A DNA stretch of 34,138 bases from Microbacteriaceae bacterium. GTDB taxonomy: Bacteria > Actinomycetota > Actinomycetes > Actinomycetales > Microbacteriaceae. Positions 6,663 through 15,844 of this stretch are shown here, one piece after another (the first letter of the stretch is position 1; each line of letters opens with the position of its first letter). The DNA lies in contig JAODMH010000172.1 in NCBI GenBank assembly GCA_025465035.1, forward strand, positions 1-34,138. Direction: 5' to 3'. Under the pieces are notes generated by a model. That model made no database searches. It saw only the letters and a program-made list of their open reading frames with translations, and had not been told where the DNA came from. A program made the position numbers and the translations under genes.

Positions 6663-7151
6663 ATGGCTGATCCAACCTTTGACATCGTGAGCAAGGTCGA
6701 CAAGATGGAGGCGGACAACGCCCTCCACCAGGCGCAGAAGGAGATCGCGCAGCGCTACGACTTCAAAAATGTCGGGGCCGAGGTGGACTGGAGCGGTGAG
6801 AAGCTACTGCTCAAGGCCTCATCGGAGGACCGCGTGAAGGCCGTGCTCGAAGTGCTCGAGGCGAAGTTCATCAAGCGTGGCATCAGCCTGCGCAGCCTCG
6901 ACTCCGGTGATCCCTATGCCTCAGGCAAGGAGTATCGCATCGACGTGTCGCTCAAGAACGGCATCTCTTCCGAGGATGCGAAGAAGATCTCCAAGCTGAT
7001 CCGCGACGAGGCGCCGAAGAGCGTCAAGCCGCAGATCCAGGGAGACGAACTGCGGGTGACCTCGAAGAGCCGGGATGACCTCCAGGCCACCATGGCCCTG
7101 CTCAAGGGCGCCGATCTCGATGTCGACCTCCAGTTCGTCAACTTCCGTTAG
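6663..7151 (+). CDS. yajQ: YajQ family nucleotide-binding protein (DUF520)
   Basis: This 162-residue protein is full length for the YajQ/DUF520 family: two ferredoxin-like repeats, cytoplasmic, with relatives reported to bind cyclic di-GMP or other nucleotides. The conserved N-terminus ([16 protein letters not shown] and AQRYDFKN) and C-terminus ([10 protein letters not shown] and LQFVNFR) are clear. It is usually a single-copy gene of uncertain role. The start is the ATG at 6663, supported by the -10 element six bases upstream. It is followed after 33 bases by the cardiolipin synthase gene in the same direction, but nothing known links their functions. Confidence 0.93.
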   Translation: MADPTFDIVSKVDKMEADNALHQAQKEIAQRYDFKNVGAEVDWSGEKLLLKASSEDRVKAVLEVLEAKFIKRGISLRSLDSGDPYASGKEYRIDVSLKNGISSEDAKKISKLIRDEAPKSVKPQIQGDELRVTSKSRDDLQATMALLKGADLDVDLQFVNFR

Positions 7152-7184
7152 CCCCGGCACACACCGTCGGGGGTCGGGGAGTCC

Positions 7185-8636
7185 ATGTTCAGCAGTGTGA
7201 TGGCGACGGTCTTCTTCTTCGTCGACATCATCATCCGGGTGTTCGCGGTCATCTACATTCCCCAAAACCGCAAACCGCAGACCGCGATGGCCTGGTTGCT
7301 CGCGATCTTCCTCATCCCCTATGCGGGCATCATCCTCTTCCTCCTGATCGGCAGCAGGAGGCTGCCGAAGAGGCGACGCGAGAAGCAGCTCGAGATCAAC
7401 AGGTACATCCTCGAAACGGCCGAGGGCATGGACATCGTGATCCGCGACCACAGTCTCCCGCCCTGGCTCGATCCCATCGTTGAACTGAACCGCACCCTGG
7501 GTTCCATGCCGCTCGTCGGCGGCAACAACGCGAAGCTCTACACGGAATATGCCGAGTCGATGGCCGCCATGACCGCGGCCGTCGCCACGGCCGAGAAATT
7601 CGTGCATGTCGAGTTCTACATCATCGCCTGGGATCCGACGACGACTCCGTTTTTCGATGCGATGGAAGCGGCCGTTAGACGAGGAGTGACGGTGCGGGTG
7701 CTGCTCGACCACGTCGCGTCACTCCGATCGCCGCATTACGGCCGCACCATCCGAAAGCTGCGTCGCATCGGCGTGCTGTGGAATCTCATGCTTCCCGTGC
7801 AGCCGCTGATCGGCAGGTACCAACGACCCGACCTGCGCAACCACCGAAAGCTCCTCATCATCGATGGCATCGTCGCGTTCACCGGTTCGCAGAACCTGAT
7901 CGATCGCAGTTACAACAAGCACGGAAACATCCGTCGCGGGCTGCAATGGAAAGACCTCATGGTGCGCTTCGACGGACCCGTCGTCGCGGGGATCAACGCG
8001 CTCTTCGTCACCGACTGGTACAGCGAGACCAATGAGCTGCTGACCCGCGAGGCAGCGCGGGTGCCGGCAGAGAAGCCCCAGAACGCCCTGGATGCCCAGG
8101 TGGTGCCGAGCGGTCCAGGATTCGAGCTGGAGAATAATCTGCGGCTCTTCAATGCGCTCGTCTACAGCGCCCAGGAGCGGGTGATCATCACGAGCCCCTA
8201 CTTCGTGCCGGATGACTCGATGCTCTACGCGATCACCAACGCCGCGTACCGCGGACTCGACGTCCAGCTGTTCGTCTCGGCCATCGGGGATCAGCCCGTC
8301 GTCTTCCACGCGCAGCGCAGTTATTACGAGGCGCTACTGCGGGCCGGCGTGCGCATCTGGCTGTATCGGGCTCCGACGGTGTTGCACGCCAAGCACTTCA
8401 CGATCGACGACGACGTCGCGGTGATCGGGTCGAGCAACATGGACATGCGCTCGTTCAGCCTCAACTTCGAGATCTCGGTGATGTTGCACGGGGCCGACAT
8501 CGTGCAGCGGATGCGGGATATCGAGCAGGCTTACCGCGACGTAAGCACGGAACTCTTCCTCGAGCAGTGGCTCGAGCGATCGCTCTTCGTGAAGGTTCTC
8601 GACAACACCGCGCGGCTCACGGCGACCGTGCAATAG
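7185..8636 (+). CDS. cls: Cardiolipin synthase (phospholipase D family)
   Basis: This 483-residue membrane enzyme joins two phosphatidylglycerols to form cardiolipin. Two N-terminal membrane segments (about 6-24 and 32-52) correspond to the PLD-N region. They are followed by two phospholipase D domains with intact HKD motifs: HRKLLIID near residue 219 and HAKHFTIDDD near residue 400, each followed by the usual GSSNMD-like sequence (GSQNLID and GSSNMDMRS). The length matches bacterial Cls. GGGGA about five bases before the ATG at 7185 supports this start. A small protein at 15844-16197 resembles only the N-terminal membrane part of this family. Confidence 0.93.
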   Translation: MFSSVMATVFFFVDIIIRVFAVIYIPQNRKPQTAMAWLLAIFLIPYAGIILFLLIGSRRLPKRRREKQLEINRYILETAEGMDIVIRDHSLPPWLDPIVELNRTLGSMPLVGGNNAKLYTEYAESMAAMTAAVATAEKFVHVEFYIIAWDPTTTPFFDAMEAAVRRGVTVRVLLDHVASLRSPHYGRTIRKLRRIGVLWNLMLPVQPLIGRYQRPDLRNHRKLLIIDGIVAFTGSQNLIDRSYNKHGNIRRGLQWKDLMVRFDGPVVAGINALFVTDWYSETNELLTREAARVPAEKPQNALDAQVVPSGPGFELENNLRLFNALVYSAQERVIITSPYFVPDDSMLYAITNAAYRGLDVQLFVSAIGDQPVVFHAQRSYYEALLRAGVRIWLYRAPTVLHAKHFTIDDDVAVIGSSNMDMRSFSLNFEISVMLHGADIVQRMRDIEQAYRDVSTELFLEQWLERSLFVKVLDNTARLTATVQ

Positions 8637-8666
8637 GTCGCCGAGCCCGGTCACTTCAGCGTGACG

Positions 8667-10028
8667 TCACCGCGAACTGACGACACCGCGGGACACCTCG
8701 ACCATCTCCTCACGCGGCACCACCTTGATGCGTACACGACCCTCGAGCTCGCCCAGCGCGAGTTCGTGCTGATCGAGTCGGTGCCATCCGTCGAGGTTCG
8801 TGTATTCGATGCCTCGGCTCTCGAGCAGTTCGATGACGGATGCCTCGTCCGGATGCGAGGGAGCCCACCAGCTGGCCTGGTCGTTCACCAGGTGCTTGAC
8901 GGTCTCCATGGCGTCACTCTTGGTGTGACCGATCAGCCCGACCGGACCACGCTTGATCCAGCCGGTCGCGTACACGCCGTGCAGTTGCTGGTCATCGTCG
9001 TCGAGGACCTGACCCTCGCGGTTGGGGATGACGCCACGCTTCTCGTCGAACGGGATCCGGTCGAGCGGCGAACCGAAGTACCCGACGGCGCGGTAGATGG
9101 CCTGAATCGGGATCTCGCGGATCTCCCCCGTACCGCGCACGCCCCCCTCACCGTCCGGCTCGGTGCACTCGAAGCGGAAAGCCTCGACAGCATCCGCACC
9201 GACGACCTCGACCGGCTTCGCGTAGAAATGCAGGTGCAGTCGTCGCGACGCTGAGCCAGTCGAACGCTCCCGCCACTTCGTGAAGACCTTGTCGATCACG
9301 AAGACCTGCTTATTGGTGGCGATCGCGGTCTTCGATGCCTCGTCGTAGTCGAAGTCCTCGTCGTGAACGATCATGTCAACGTCGCGTAGCTCACCCAGCT
9401 CGCGCAATTCGAGCGGGGTGAACTTCACCTGCATCGGACCGCGGCGACCGAACACGTGCACGTCGGTGACCGGAGACGAGGCCAGCCCGTCGTAGACGTT
9501 CGCCGGTATCTCGGTGGGGAGCAGGTCATCCGCGTGCTTGGACAGCATGCGCGCCACGTCGAGCGCGACGTTGCCGTTGCCGACCACGGCAACCTCCCTC
9601 GCCTCGAGCGGCCACTCGCGCGGGAAGTCGGGGTGGCCGTCGTACCAGCTGACAAAATCGGCGGCACCGTAACTGCCCGGCAGGTGGATGCCGGGGATCT
9701 CGAGTTCGGCATCCCGCACCGCCCCGGTCGCGAAGATCACGGCGTTGTAGTGCTTCTTGAGGTCATCGAGGGTCACGTCGCGCCCGTACAGCACGTTGCC
9801 GAACAGGCGGATGCGACCGGTATCGAGCACGTCGCGCAGTGCCGTGATGATGCCCTTGATCCGGGGGTGGTCGGGAGCGACGCCGTAGCGCACGAGCCCG
9901 TAGGGGGCAGGCAGCTGCTCGAAGAGGTCGATCGAAACGTCGAAGCCGCGTTCCGTCTTGAGCAGGATGTCCGCGGCATAGATCCCGGCAGGGCCCGCCC
10001 CGACGATGGCGAGTCTCAGTTTCGTCAT
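8667..10028 (-). CDS. fprA: Ferredoxin/flavodoxin-NADP reductase, FprA type
   Basis: This 453-residue FAD enzyme of the adrenodoxin-reductase type passes electrons between NADPH and ferredoxins. AIVGAGPAGIYAADIL at the N-terminus is the FAD-binding GxGxxG fold, and VAVVGNGNVALDVARML is the NADP-binding fold. YGVAPDHPRIKG and ATGWIKRGPVGLIGHTK are highly characteristic of mycobacterial FprA. The ATG at 10028 is chosen over a possible start at 10043 because AGAAGGAC lies just before it, and MTKLRLAIVGAG is the usual start. It lies downstream of the polyprenyl synthase gene on the same strand, 45 bases away. The likely partners, ferredoxins, are not in the window. Confidence 0.92.
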   Translation of the reverse strand: MTKLRLAIVGAGPAGIYAADILLKTERGFDVSIDLFEQLPAPYGLVRYGVAPDHPRIKGIITALRDVLDTGRIRLFGNVLYGRDVTLDDLKKHYNAVIFATGAVRDAELEIPGIHLPGSYGAADFVSWYDGHPDFPREWPLEAREVAVVGNGNVALDVARMLSKHADDLLPTEIPANVYDGLASSPVTDVHVFGRRGPMQVKFTPLELRELGELRDVDMIVHDEDFDYDEASKTAIATNKQVFVIDKVFTKWRERSTGSASRRLHLHFYAKPVEVVGADAVEAFRFECTEPDGEGGVRGTGEIREIPIQAIYRAVGYFGSPLDRIPFDEKRGVIPNREGQVLDDDDQQLHGVYATGWIKRGPVGLIGHTKSDAMETVKHLVNDQASWWAPSHPDEASVIELLESRGIEYTNLDGWHRLDQHELALGELEGRVRIKVVPREEMVEVSRGVVSSR

Positions 10029-10045
10029 GGTTGTCCTTCTCATGG

Positions 10046-10064
10046 GGTCTCGACGAGCTCGACC
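10046..10064. repeat. Short imperfect palindrome of a possible dispersed type
   Basis: GGTCTCGACGAGCTCGACC lies in the 45-base gap between fprA and the polyprenyl synthase gene, with GGTC/GACC ends around the central GAGCTC. From memory, similar GGTCTCGACnAGCTCGACC elements are scattered in Microbacteriaceae intergenic regions. There is no second copy in this window. Confidence 0.35.
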
Positions 10065-10073
10065 GGCACAGAA

Positions 10074-11144
10074 TCAGTTCGAGCGTTCGACGATCGTTTC
10101 GGCGAAGCGGGTGAGGGCCTTCTTGACCGGGCCCTCCGGAAGCGGTGCGAGTGCCTCGACAGCTTCCCGCGACCAGCGGTATGCCTCGTCGAGGGTCCTA
10201 CGGGTGACGTCGTGCTCGCGCAGCTCCGCGATGGCCGCGGCAAGCTCCTCCGCTTCGACGTCGTGGGCGGCGTCGACGTCGCGCTCGATCCGGGCCAACA
10301 GCTCCGCGGCATCCGAATCCGTTGTCGCGAGTTCGCGCAGGTAGAGCAACGGCAGGGTCGAGACGCCGGAACGCAGGTCGGTTCCCGGGGTCTTACCAGT
10401 GGCCTCTGACGCAGGGGAGAGGTCGATCACGTCGTCGACGAGCTGGAAGGCGACGCCGATCTTCTCGCCGAAGATCATGACGGGCTCGCGGAACTCCTCG
10501 GAGGCATCGGAGAAGATCACTCCCATTTCCGCCGCGGCCGCGATGAGGGATCCGGTCTTATCGGCCAGGACCTGGATGTAGTGCGCGATCGGATCGTCGC
10601 CATCGCGCGGTCCGATGGTCTCGTGCAGCTGTCCGAGGCAGAGCCGCTCAAAGGTGTCTGCCTGGAGGATGATCGCTCGTTCACCCAGTGTCGACATGAG
10701 CTTGCTCGCCCGCGCGAACAGCAGGTCGCCGGTGAGAATAGCGACCGAATTGCCCCAGACGTTCTGCGCGCTCGGAACACCGCGACGCATGTTCGCCTCG
10801 TCCATCACGTCGTCGTGATAGAGGGATGCCAGGTGGGTGATCTCGAGTGCTTCCGCAGCGGTGATGACGCTCGCGTTGTTGCCGCTCCCGAGCTGGGCGG
10901 TGAGCAGGGTGAGGGTGGGGCGCACGCGCTTGCCGCCGGCTTCGAGGAGGTAGCGGCTCGTGACATCCGCAAGATTGTCGGCGAAGGACATCTCGCGTAG
11001 GAGGCCGGCCTCGACGGCGTCGAGTCCCTCCTCGATGGCGTCGGCGAACCTGCGTTCGCTCGCTGACGAGAAGAGCCTCTCGCCCAGGCCGAGGGCGGAG
11101 GTCAGGCTATTTCTGCGCCTGGTGATGGGCACGATGGGAGTCAC
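10074..11144 (-). CDS. Long-chain trans-polyprenyl diphosphate synthase (menaquinone side chain)
   Basis: This 356-residue prenyltransferase adds isopentenyl units to an allylic diphosphate to make the isoprenoid tail later attached by MenA. Both aspartate-rich motifs are intact: DDVMD (111-115, first motif) and DDVID (237-241, second motif). GGKRVRP (IPP-binding) and the conserved Lys-Thr (DKTGSL) are also present. The small residue Ala106 five positions before the first motif, rather than a bulky aromatic, fits a long chain (C35 or more); exact length cannot be read. The start is GTG at 11144 with AGGTTGAG just upstream. It sits directly after menG on the same strand (33 bases), the usual men cluster arrangement in this family. 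Confidence 0.9.
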   Translation of the reverse strand: MTPIVPITRRRNSLTSALGLGERLFSSASERRFADAIEEGLDAVEAGLLREMSFADNLADVTSRYLLEAGGKRVRPTLTLLTAQLGSGNNASVITAAEALEITHLASLYHDDVMDEANMRRGVPSAQNVWGNSVAILTGDLLFARASKLMSTLGERAIILQADTFERLCLGQLHETIGPRDGDDPIAHYIQVLADKTGSLIAAAAEMGVIFSDASEEFREPVMIFGEKIGVAFQLVDDVIDLSPASEATGKTPGTDLRSGVSTLPLLYLRELATTDSDAAELLARIERDVDAAHDVEAEELAAAIAELREHDVTRRTLDEAYRWSREAVEALAPLPEGPVKKALTRFAETIVERSN

Positions 11145-11177
11145 TGTCTCAACCTGACCGTCTGGGGCGACGAAGCC

Positions 11178-11954
11178 CTACGGCTCGGCAACCGCGCTGC
11201 CGTTCTGGGTGGACGGGGCTTCCTTGGCGGCGGCCTTCGGGCGGGATGGCCGCGCTGTGCGGGCCGGCTTGTGGCCGCGATGCAGGGCGACGACGCCGAG
11301 GGTGAGATTGCGATAAGCGACCCGGGTGAAGCCGGCTCCGCGGATCCACTGGCTCAGCGTCACCTGGTCTGGCCAGGCCTGGATCGAATCGGCAAGGTAG
11401 GCATAGGCCTCGGGATTGGAACTCGCCGCGTCGACGATCGTCGGCATGATGTACCTCATGTAGGCCGCGTAGCCGGCACGAAACAGGGCGCGCGGCGGTT
11501 TCGAGAACTCGCAGATCACGAGACGCCCTCCCGGCTTGAGCACGCGATACATCTCGGCCAGCGCCTTCTTGGGGTCCTCGATGTTGCGCAGTCCGAATGA
11601 GATCGTGACGGCGTCGAACTCGCTCGCCGTGAACGGCAGTGCCATCGCGTCCGCTTCGATGAAGGCGATATTCGGATGCTTCTTGCGGCCGACCTCGATC
11701 ATTCCGGGGGAGAAATCGGCGGCCACGACCTCGGCCCCACTCTTGGCGAGTGCGGCGGAACTCGTGCCGGTTCCCGCGGCGATGTCGAGGATGCGCTCGC
11801 CCGCCCTGGGAGCGACGGCGCGCACCGTGGCCATACGCCAAACGAGCGAGTTACCCATGGAGAGAACCGAGTTCGTGCGATCGTAGTGCTGTGCGACCTC
11901 ATCGAACATTTCGGCAACCTCCCTGGGTTGCTTGCTCAAATCTGCCTTCGCCAC
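11178..11954 (-). CDS. menG: Demethylmenaquinone methyltransferase MenG/UbiE
   Basis: This SAM-dependent enzyme does the last step of menaquinone synthesis, C-methylation of demethylmenaquinone. Motif I ILDIAAGTGTSS (about 55-66) binds SAM, and VAQHYDRTNSVLSMG, FGLRNIEDPKKAL and GRLVICEFSKP are UbiE/MenG signatures. The 258 residues exceed the usual 230-240 because of a C-terminal extension rich in Ala, Lys and Pro (about residue 225 onward), which is likely disordered. The GTG at 11954 is supported by TAGACT seven bases before it. It is divergent from menF, with about 70 bases between the starts. Confidence 0.93.
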   Translation of the reverse strand: MAKADLSKQPREVAEMFDEVAQHYDRTNSVLSMGNSLVWRMATVRAVAPRAGERILDIAAGTGTSSAALAKSGAEVVAADFSPGMIEVGRKKHPNIAFIEADAMALPFTASEFDAVTISFGLRNIEDPKKALAEMYRVLKPGGRLVICEFSKPPRALFRAGYAAYMRYIMPTIVDAASSNPEAYAYLADSIQAWPDQVTLSQWIRGAGFTRVAYRNLTLGVVALHRGHKPARTARPSRPKAAAKEAPSTQNGSAVAEP

Positions 11955-11961
11955 GGCACCC

Positions 11962-11967
11962 AGTCTA
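11962..11967 (-). promoter_or_regulatory. -10 element for menG, probably leaderless
   Basis: TAGACT on the minus strand lies seven bases before the menG GTG, with no ribosome site in between. Confidence 0.5.
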
Positions 11968-12011
11968 GTTCAGCGTTTCCGATGGTCAGTGGGCGCCCGG
12001 AATGGGCGGGA

Positions 12012-12017
12012 TAGTCT
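12012..12017 (+). promoter_or_regulatory. -10 element for menF, probably leaderless
   Basis: TAGTCT lies six bases before the menF GTG. Together with the menG element 45 bases away it makes a compact divergent promoter pair that would express the first and last enzymes of the menaquinone route from the same spot. Confidence 0.5.
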
Positions 12018-12023
12018 TGCACG

Positions 12024-13286
12024 GTGACCGGATCCGCACTGTCAAGCCCCGCAATTCGGGTACCGTCGCTCACCGTCGAGACGGCCGAGACGCCCGACCT
12101 GGGGCCGCTCGTTCCGATGCTCGACCGGCGGCATCCGCTGCTCTGGATGCGCCGCGGCTTCGGACTCGTCGGTCTCGGCGAGGCGCTGCGACTGGAGTTC
12201 AGAGGTCCAACGCGCATCACCGACGCCTCCGCCGCCTGGCAGCGCGTCGTCGCCGCGGCGACGGTGATCGATCCCCTCGCTCGCACCGGCACCGGGCTCA
12301 TCGCCATGGGCAGCTTCGCGTTTTCCGACCACTCCGCTGAGACCAGCGTGCTCATCGTTCCCGCGCTGGTCATCGGCCGGGATAAGGACCAGAGCTGGGT
12401 GACGCGCATCGGCGTCGGCGAGCTGGCGTCCCCCTCGATTCCTGCCATCGATCCGGTGGATGACCCCGTGCGCGTCGCGTTCGAGCCGGGAAGCATGTCA
12501 CCCGACGACTACCGCGCCGCCGTGGCATCCACCGTCTCGCGCATCCGCGGTCACCAGCTCAGTAAGGCCGTGCTCGCCCGCGAGATCGTTGGCCGGTTTC
12601 CGGATGACGCCGACCTCCGCTCGCCCATCGCCGCACTGGCCCTCGGCTACCCCGACTGCTGGACGTTCAGCGTCGACGGCTTCATCGGCTCGAGCCCGGA
12701 GACCCTCGTGAGCGTCGACGACGGCTCGGTGTCTGCGCGAGTGCTTGCCGGCAGCGCCGCCCGCGGCACCGACGAACGCTCCGATCAGGATGCCGCCACC
12801 GCCCTCGCGACGTCGACAAAAGACCAGGACGAACACCAGTTCGCCGTGCAGAGCGTGCTCGCCTCGCTGCGCGCCCACAGCCCGAACGTCACCGCGAGCG
12901 AACTGCCATTCACCCTCAAGCTGCCCAACCTGTGGCACCTCGCGAGCGACGTGGATGGCGACCTGACCGACGGCTCGACCTCGCTCGACCTAATCGCCGC
13001 ACTGCACCCGACGGCCGCCGTTGCCGGCACCCCTACGGGCGACGCCCTCCGGCTGATCGATGAGCTCGAGCCGTTCGACCGCGGTCGCTACGCGGGCCCG
13101 GTCGGCTGGGTCGGCGCGGATGGCGACGGCGAGTGGGCGATCGCGCTGCGAAGCGCCCAGGTCTCGCCGGACGGGCGGATCACCGCATATGCCGGCGCGG
13201 GAATAGTCGCAGAGTCGATCCCCGAGCGCGAACTGCTCGAGACCCGCATGAAGTTCCGGCCGATCGCCGAGGCATTCGCGGGCTGA
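12024..13286 (+). CDS. menF: Isochorismate synthase MenF
   Basis: This 420-residue enzyme converts chorismate to isochorismate, the first committed step of menaquinone synthesis. The chorismate-binding domain fills the C-terminal two thirds. SSPETLVSV (about 222), GSAARG, the run around HQFAVQSVL, LHPTAAVAGTP (about 327), YAGPVGWVG and the end sequence AGAGIVAESIPERELLETRMKF match the family. The location opposite menG and near menD supports the menaquinone role rather than siderophore or salicylate synthesis. The start is the GTG at 12024, placed by the -10 six bases upstream. It ends in a shared hairpin with the convergent PPK2 gene. Confidence 0.92.
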   Translation: MTGSALSSPAIRVPSLTVETAETPDLGPLVPMLDRRHPLLWMRRGFGLVGLGEALRLEFRGPTRITDASAAWQRVVAAATVIDPLARTGTGLIAMGSFAFSDHSAETSVLIVPALVIGRDKDQSWVTRIGVGELASPSIPAIDPVDDPVRVAFEPGSMSPDDYRAAVASTVSRIRGHQLSKAVLAREIVGRFPDDADLRSPIAALALGYPDCWTFSVDGFIGSSPETLVSVDDGSVSARVLAGSAARGTDERSDQDAATALATSTKDQDEHQFAVQSVLASLRAHSPNVTASELPFTLKLPNLWHLASDVDGDLTDGSTSLDLIAALHPTAAVAGTPTGDALRLIDELEPFDRGRYAGPVGWVGADGDGEWAIALRSAQVSPDGRITAYAGAGIVAESIPERELLETRMKFRPIAEAFAG

Positions 13287-13293
13287 GCACGAC

Positions 13294-13322
13294 CGGGTTG
13301 ACTCGCGCGCCCACTCAACCCG
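13294..13322. terminator. Bidirectional hairpin between menF and the PPK2 gene
   Basis: CGGGTTGA (13294-13301) pairs with TCAACCCG (13315-13322) over a 13-base loop. The right arm covers the stop codon of the PPK2 gene. It lacks a T-run, so termination may be partial, but the position between convergent genes fits. Confidence 0.45.
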
Positions 13323-14166
13323 CGCGCAGCCGCGCCTTCTCAACCTCAATGTCGTAATCGACCTGTGGCCAGTCCAACTTCATCCCGCGAAGGGCATCGA
13401 GCAGTAGTCGCTGCACGGCGATTCGGGCGTACCACTTGTGATCGGCCGGGACCACGAACCACGGGGCATCCGCGGTCGACGTCTTCTGCACGGCGAGCTC
13501 GTACGCCTCCTGATACTGAGGCCACAGCGCACGCTCATCGAGATCGCCCGGGTTGTACTTCCACTGCTTGTCCCTGCGCTCGAGACGGTCGGCGAGCCTG
13601 GCCCCCTGTTCGTCTTCGCTGATGTGCAGCATCACCTTCACGATGGTCGTGCCATTCGCGACGATCTCCTGCTCGAACTCCTTGATCTGCGTGTAGCGAT
13701 GTGCGATGACCCCCGGTTCGGCCAGGTTCCGTACCCGCCCGATGAGCACGTCCTCGTAGTGGGAGCGGTCAAAGACTCCGACTACGCCCGGCGTCGGCAA
13801 CTGCCTGCGCACCCGCCAGAGGAAGTCGTGAGCGAGCTCCTCATCCGTCGGCTTCTTGAACGCGTACGCTCTGATGCCCTCCGGGCTGATTGCTCCCATC
13901 ACGTGCTCGAGGATGCCGCCCTTGCCCGCCGTATCCATCGCCTGCAGCACCAGCAGCAACGAGCGCGTGCCCCCGTAACGGCTCTCCGCCCACAGGCGCT
14001 CCTGGAGATCGTTCAGCTCGACGCCTTTTTTCGCGAGGATCTTCTCGCCGGCTGTCTTGTTTGCTCTGATGCCGGGGGTCGACGATGTGTCGACGTCGGC
14101 GAGCACGAAACGCTGGCCGACCTTGAGAAGCTCGCTCGGACTGGAATTCCACCCTGACTGTGCCAT
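13315..14166 (-). CDS. ppk2: Polyphosphate kinase 2 family protein
   Basis: This 283-residue PPK2 enzyme moves phosphate between polyphosphate and nucleotides. The Walker A loop is in LQAMDTAGKGG (about 75-84) and the Walker B/lid signature is FDRSHYEDV (about 132-140). LERRDKQWKYNPGDLDER and WFVVPADHKWYAR are strongly conserved in this family. I cannot tell whether it prefers ADP, AMP or GDP. The frame stays open far upstream (to 14898), but the family N-terminus and the ATG at 14166, just outside menD, mark the real start. It follows menD by 10 bases on the same strand, so it is probably co-transcribed with a quinone gene although no biochemical link is known. Confidence 0.92.
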   Translation of the reverse strand: MAQSGWNSSPSELLKVGQRFVLADVDTSSTPGIRANKTAGEKILAKKGVELNDLQERLWAESRYGGTRSLLLVLQAMDTAGKGGILEHVMGAISPEGIRAYAFKKPTDEELAHDFLWRVRRQLPTPGVVGVFDRSHYEDVLIGRVRNLAEPGVIAHRYTQIKEFEQEIVANGTTIVKVMLHISEDEQGARLADRLERRDKQWKYNPGDLDERALWPQYQEAYELAVQKTSTADAPWFVVPADHKWYARIAVQRLLLDALRGMKLDWPQVDYDIEVEKARLRAG

Positions 14167-14176
14167 GGCGCCGATG

Positions 14177-15844
14177 TTACTCGCGCGACAACGGCACTTC
14201 GATGATCGTGGCGGTGCCGGTTGCGGAGAGTGCCTCGTCGAGCTCACCACGGTTGGTCGCGCGGCGGTGGTCCCAGCCGTAGGCGGCGGCAAGCGAACCG
14301 AAGTCCACCGACTGTGGCGTGTAGAGCACCCGGTCGAAGGACTCCTTCTGCGCGGTCGCGGCGACCTCCAGACCGTCGAAGATGGTGCCGCCGCCGTCGT
14401 TTCCGACGATGACCTGGATGCGCGGCTTCGACTCCCCGCTACCGAAGAGCAGTGCACCGGCGTCGTGCAGGGTTGCCAGGTCGCCGAGCAGCGCCCGGGT
14501 GACCCCGACCGCACCGGCGCCGCGCTGGCTCGCGATGGCGATCCCGAGCGCCGTCGAGATGGTCCCGTCGATGCCGGCGAGGCCGCGATTCGCGTGAACA
14601 GGGATCTTCTTGCCCGGCAGCACGGCATCCGCGACCCTGATGAGGCGGGATGCCCCGAACACCAGTCGGTCGTGCGGCCAGGTGGCGCGCCAGACTCCTT
14701 CGACGAGCATCCTCCTGGTGACGGGTTCGCGGAATGCCGCCAACTGTTCGCGCGCGAAGGCGCCGGGACGTTCGCCGTTCGCCGGTGCGGCGATGGCGTC
14801 GGCCTCGAGGATGCCGCGGCTCGCGTGCACCCAGCCGCCGAGCCAGGCGCGCGCCTCCCTCGAGTCATCGGGGCCACCATCGTGCGCCAGCGCTTCATGG
14901 ATGCCAGCCGCCCGATGCCCGGGGTTGTAGACCTCCCCGGCCGTGCCGCGCACGATGTGCACCGTCACGTTGTCGCGCTGCAGCAGCGCGGGCACCTCGC
15001 GGCTGAGCGTCGGATGCCCGAAGACATAGACGCGCCGCACCCGCCCGCCGTACTCGACGTCCTTCAGCAGCTCCCGATAGGCGACGATGAGGTTCGGACC
15101 GAACCGCGATCCGCTGGTCACCTCGGCGAGCAGCGGGACGCCCAGCGACCGGGCGAATTCCTCTGCCGCGGGTCCCGCACCGTCACCGGCGATGACGATC
15201 GTGTCGGGCGAATGCCCGATGACAGTCGCCTTCGCGGGGCGTGCCGATGGCCAGGCGTGGGCATCCAACTCCGGCAGTTGTCCGACCGGGCCGGACAGCG
15301 GTTCACGGAAGCCCATGTTGAGCTGGACCGGTCCGGGGGACGAGGAGCGCCCGGCGGCGGCGGAGAATGCCTCGTGCGCGAGCTCGCCGGGGTAGTCGGG
15401 ATCGAAACCCGTGGCGCTCGGGGCCTCCACTTCGCGCATCCAGGTGACCGCTGATCCGTAGATTCCCAGCTGATCTGTCGTCTGGTTGGAGCCGATGCCG
15501 CGCAGCTCGGGTGGCCGGTCCGCGGTCAGCAGGATGAGCGGAACGCCGGAATGGTGAGCTTCCAGCACCGTAGGGTGCAGGTTCGCGACCGCCGTTCCCG
15601 AGGTCGTGATGATGATGACCGGGGTGCCGGTTTCGACGGCGAGGCCAAGTGCGAGGAAGCCGGCGACGCGCTCATCGATCCGCACCTGCAGGCGAACGAG
15701 GCCGGCCTCGTCGAAGGCGGCCGCCGCGAGCGCGAGAGCCTGCGACCTCGATCCAGGGCACAGCACGATGTCTCGCACGCCGCGTCGGATGAACTCCCCC
15801 AGTACGGCGACCGAGAAGTCTGTTGCCTGGTTCGAGCCGTGCAC
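14177..15844 (-). CDS. menD: 2-succinyl-5-enolpyruvyl-6-hydroxy-3-cyclohexene-1-carboxylate synthase MenD
   Basis: This 555-residue thiamine diphosphate enzyme joins isochorismate and 2-oxoglutarate (losing CO2) in step two of menaquinone synthesis. CPGSRSQAL (29-37) and RIDERVAGFLALGLA with the cofactor-activating Glu58 are typical, as are TSGTAVANLHPTVLEA, LTADRPPELRG and NQTTDQLG. Near the C-terminus GDLATLHD and NDGGGTIF form the thiamine/magnesium binding part. The start is the GTG at 15844. It overlaps the previous gene's stop by one base (TAGTG), which implies translational coupling to the small membrane protein upstream. Confidence 0.93.
   Translation of the reverse strand: MHGSNQATDFSVAVLGEFIRRGVRDIVLCPGSRSQALALAAAAFDEAGLVRLQVRIDERVAGFLALGLAVETGTPVIIITTSGTAVANLHPTVLEAHHSGVPLILLTADRPPELRGIGSNQTTDQLGIYGSAVTWMREVEAPSATGFDPDYPGELAHEAFSAAAGRSSSPGPVQLNMGFREPLSGPVGQLPELDAHAWPSARPAKATVIGHSPDTIVIAGDGAGPAAEEFARSLGVPLLAEVTSGSRFGPNLIVAYRELLKDVEYGGRVRRVYVFGHPTLSREVPALLQRDNVTVHIVRGTAGEVYNPGHRAAGIHEALAHDGGPDDSREARAWLGGWVHASRGILEADAIAAPANGERPGAFAREQLAAFREPVTRRMLVEGVWRATWPHDRLVFGASRLIRVADAVLPGKKIPVHANRGLAGIDGTISTALGIAIASQRGAGAVGVTRALLGDLATLHDAGALLFGSGESKPRIQVIVGNDGGGTIFDGLEVAATAQKESFDRVLYTPQSVDFGSLAAAYGWDHRRATNRGELDEALSATGTATIIEVPLSRE

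Noticed and set aside
14167-14898. N-terminal extension of the PPK2 frame into menD
   Set aside because: The extension is Arg/Ser/Pro-rich shadow sequence within menD; the family start fits the ATG at 14166.
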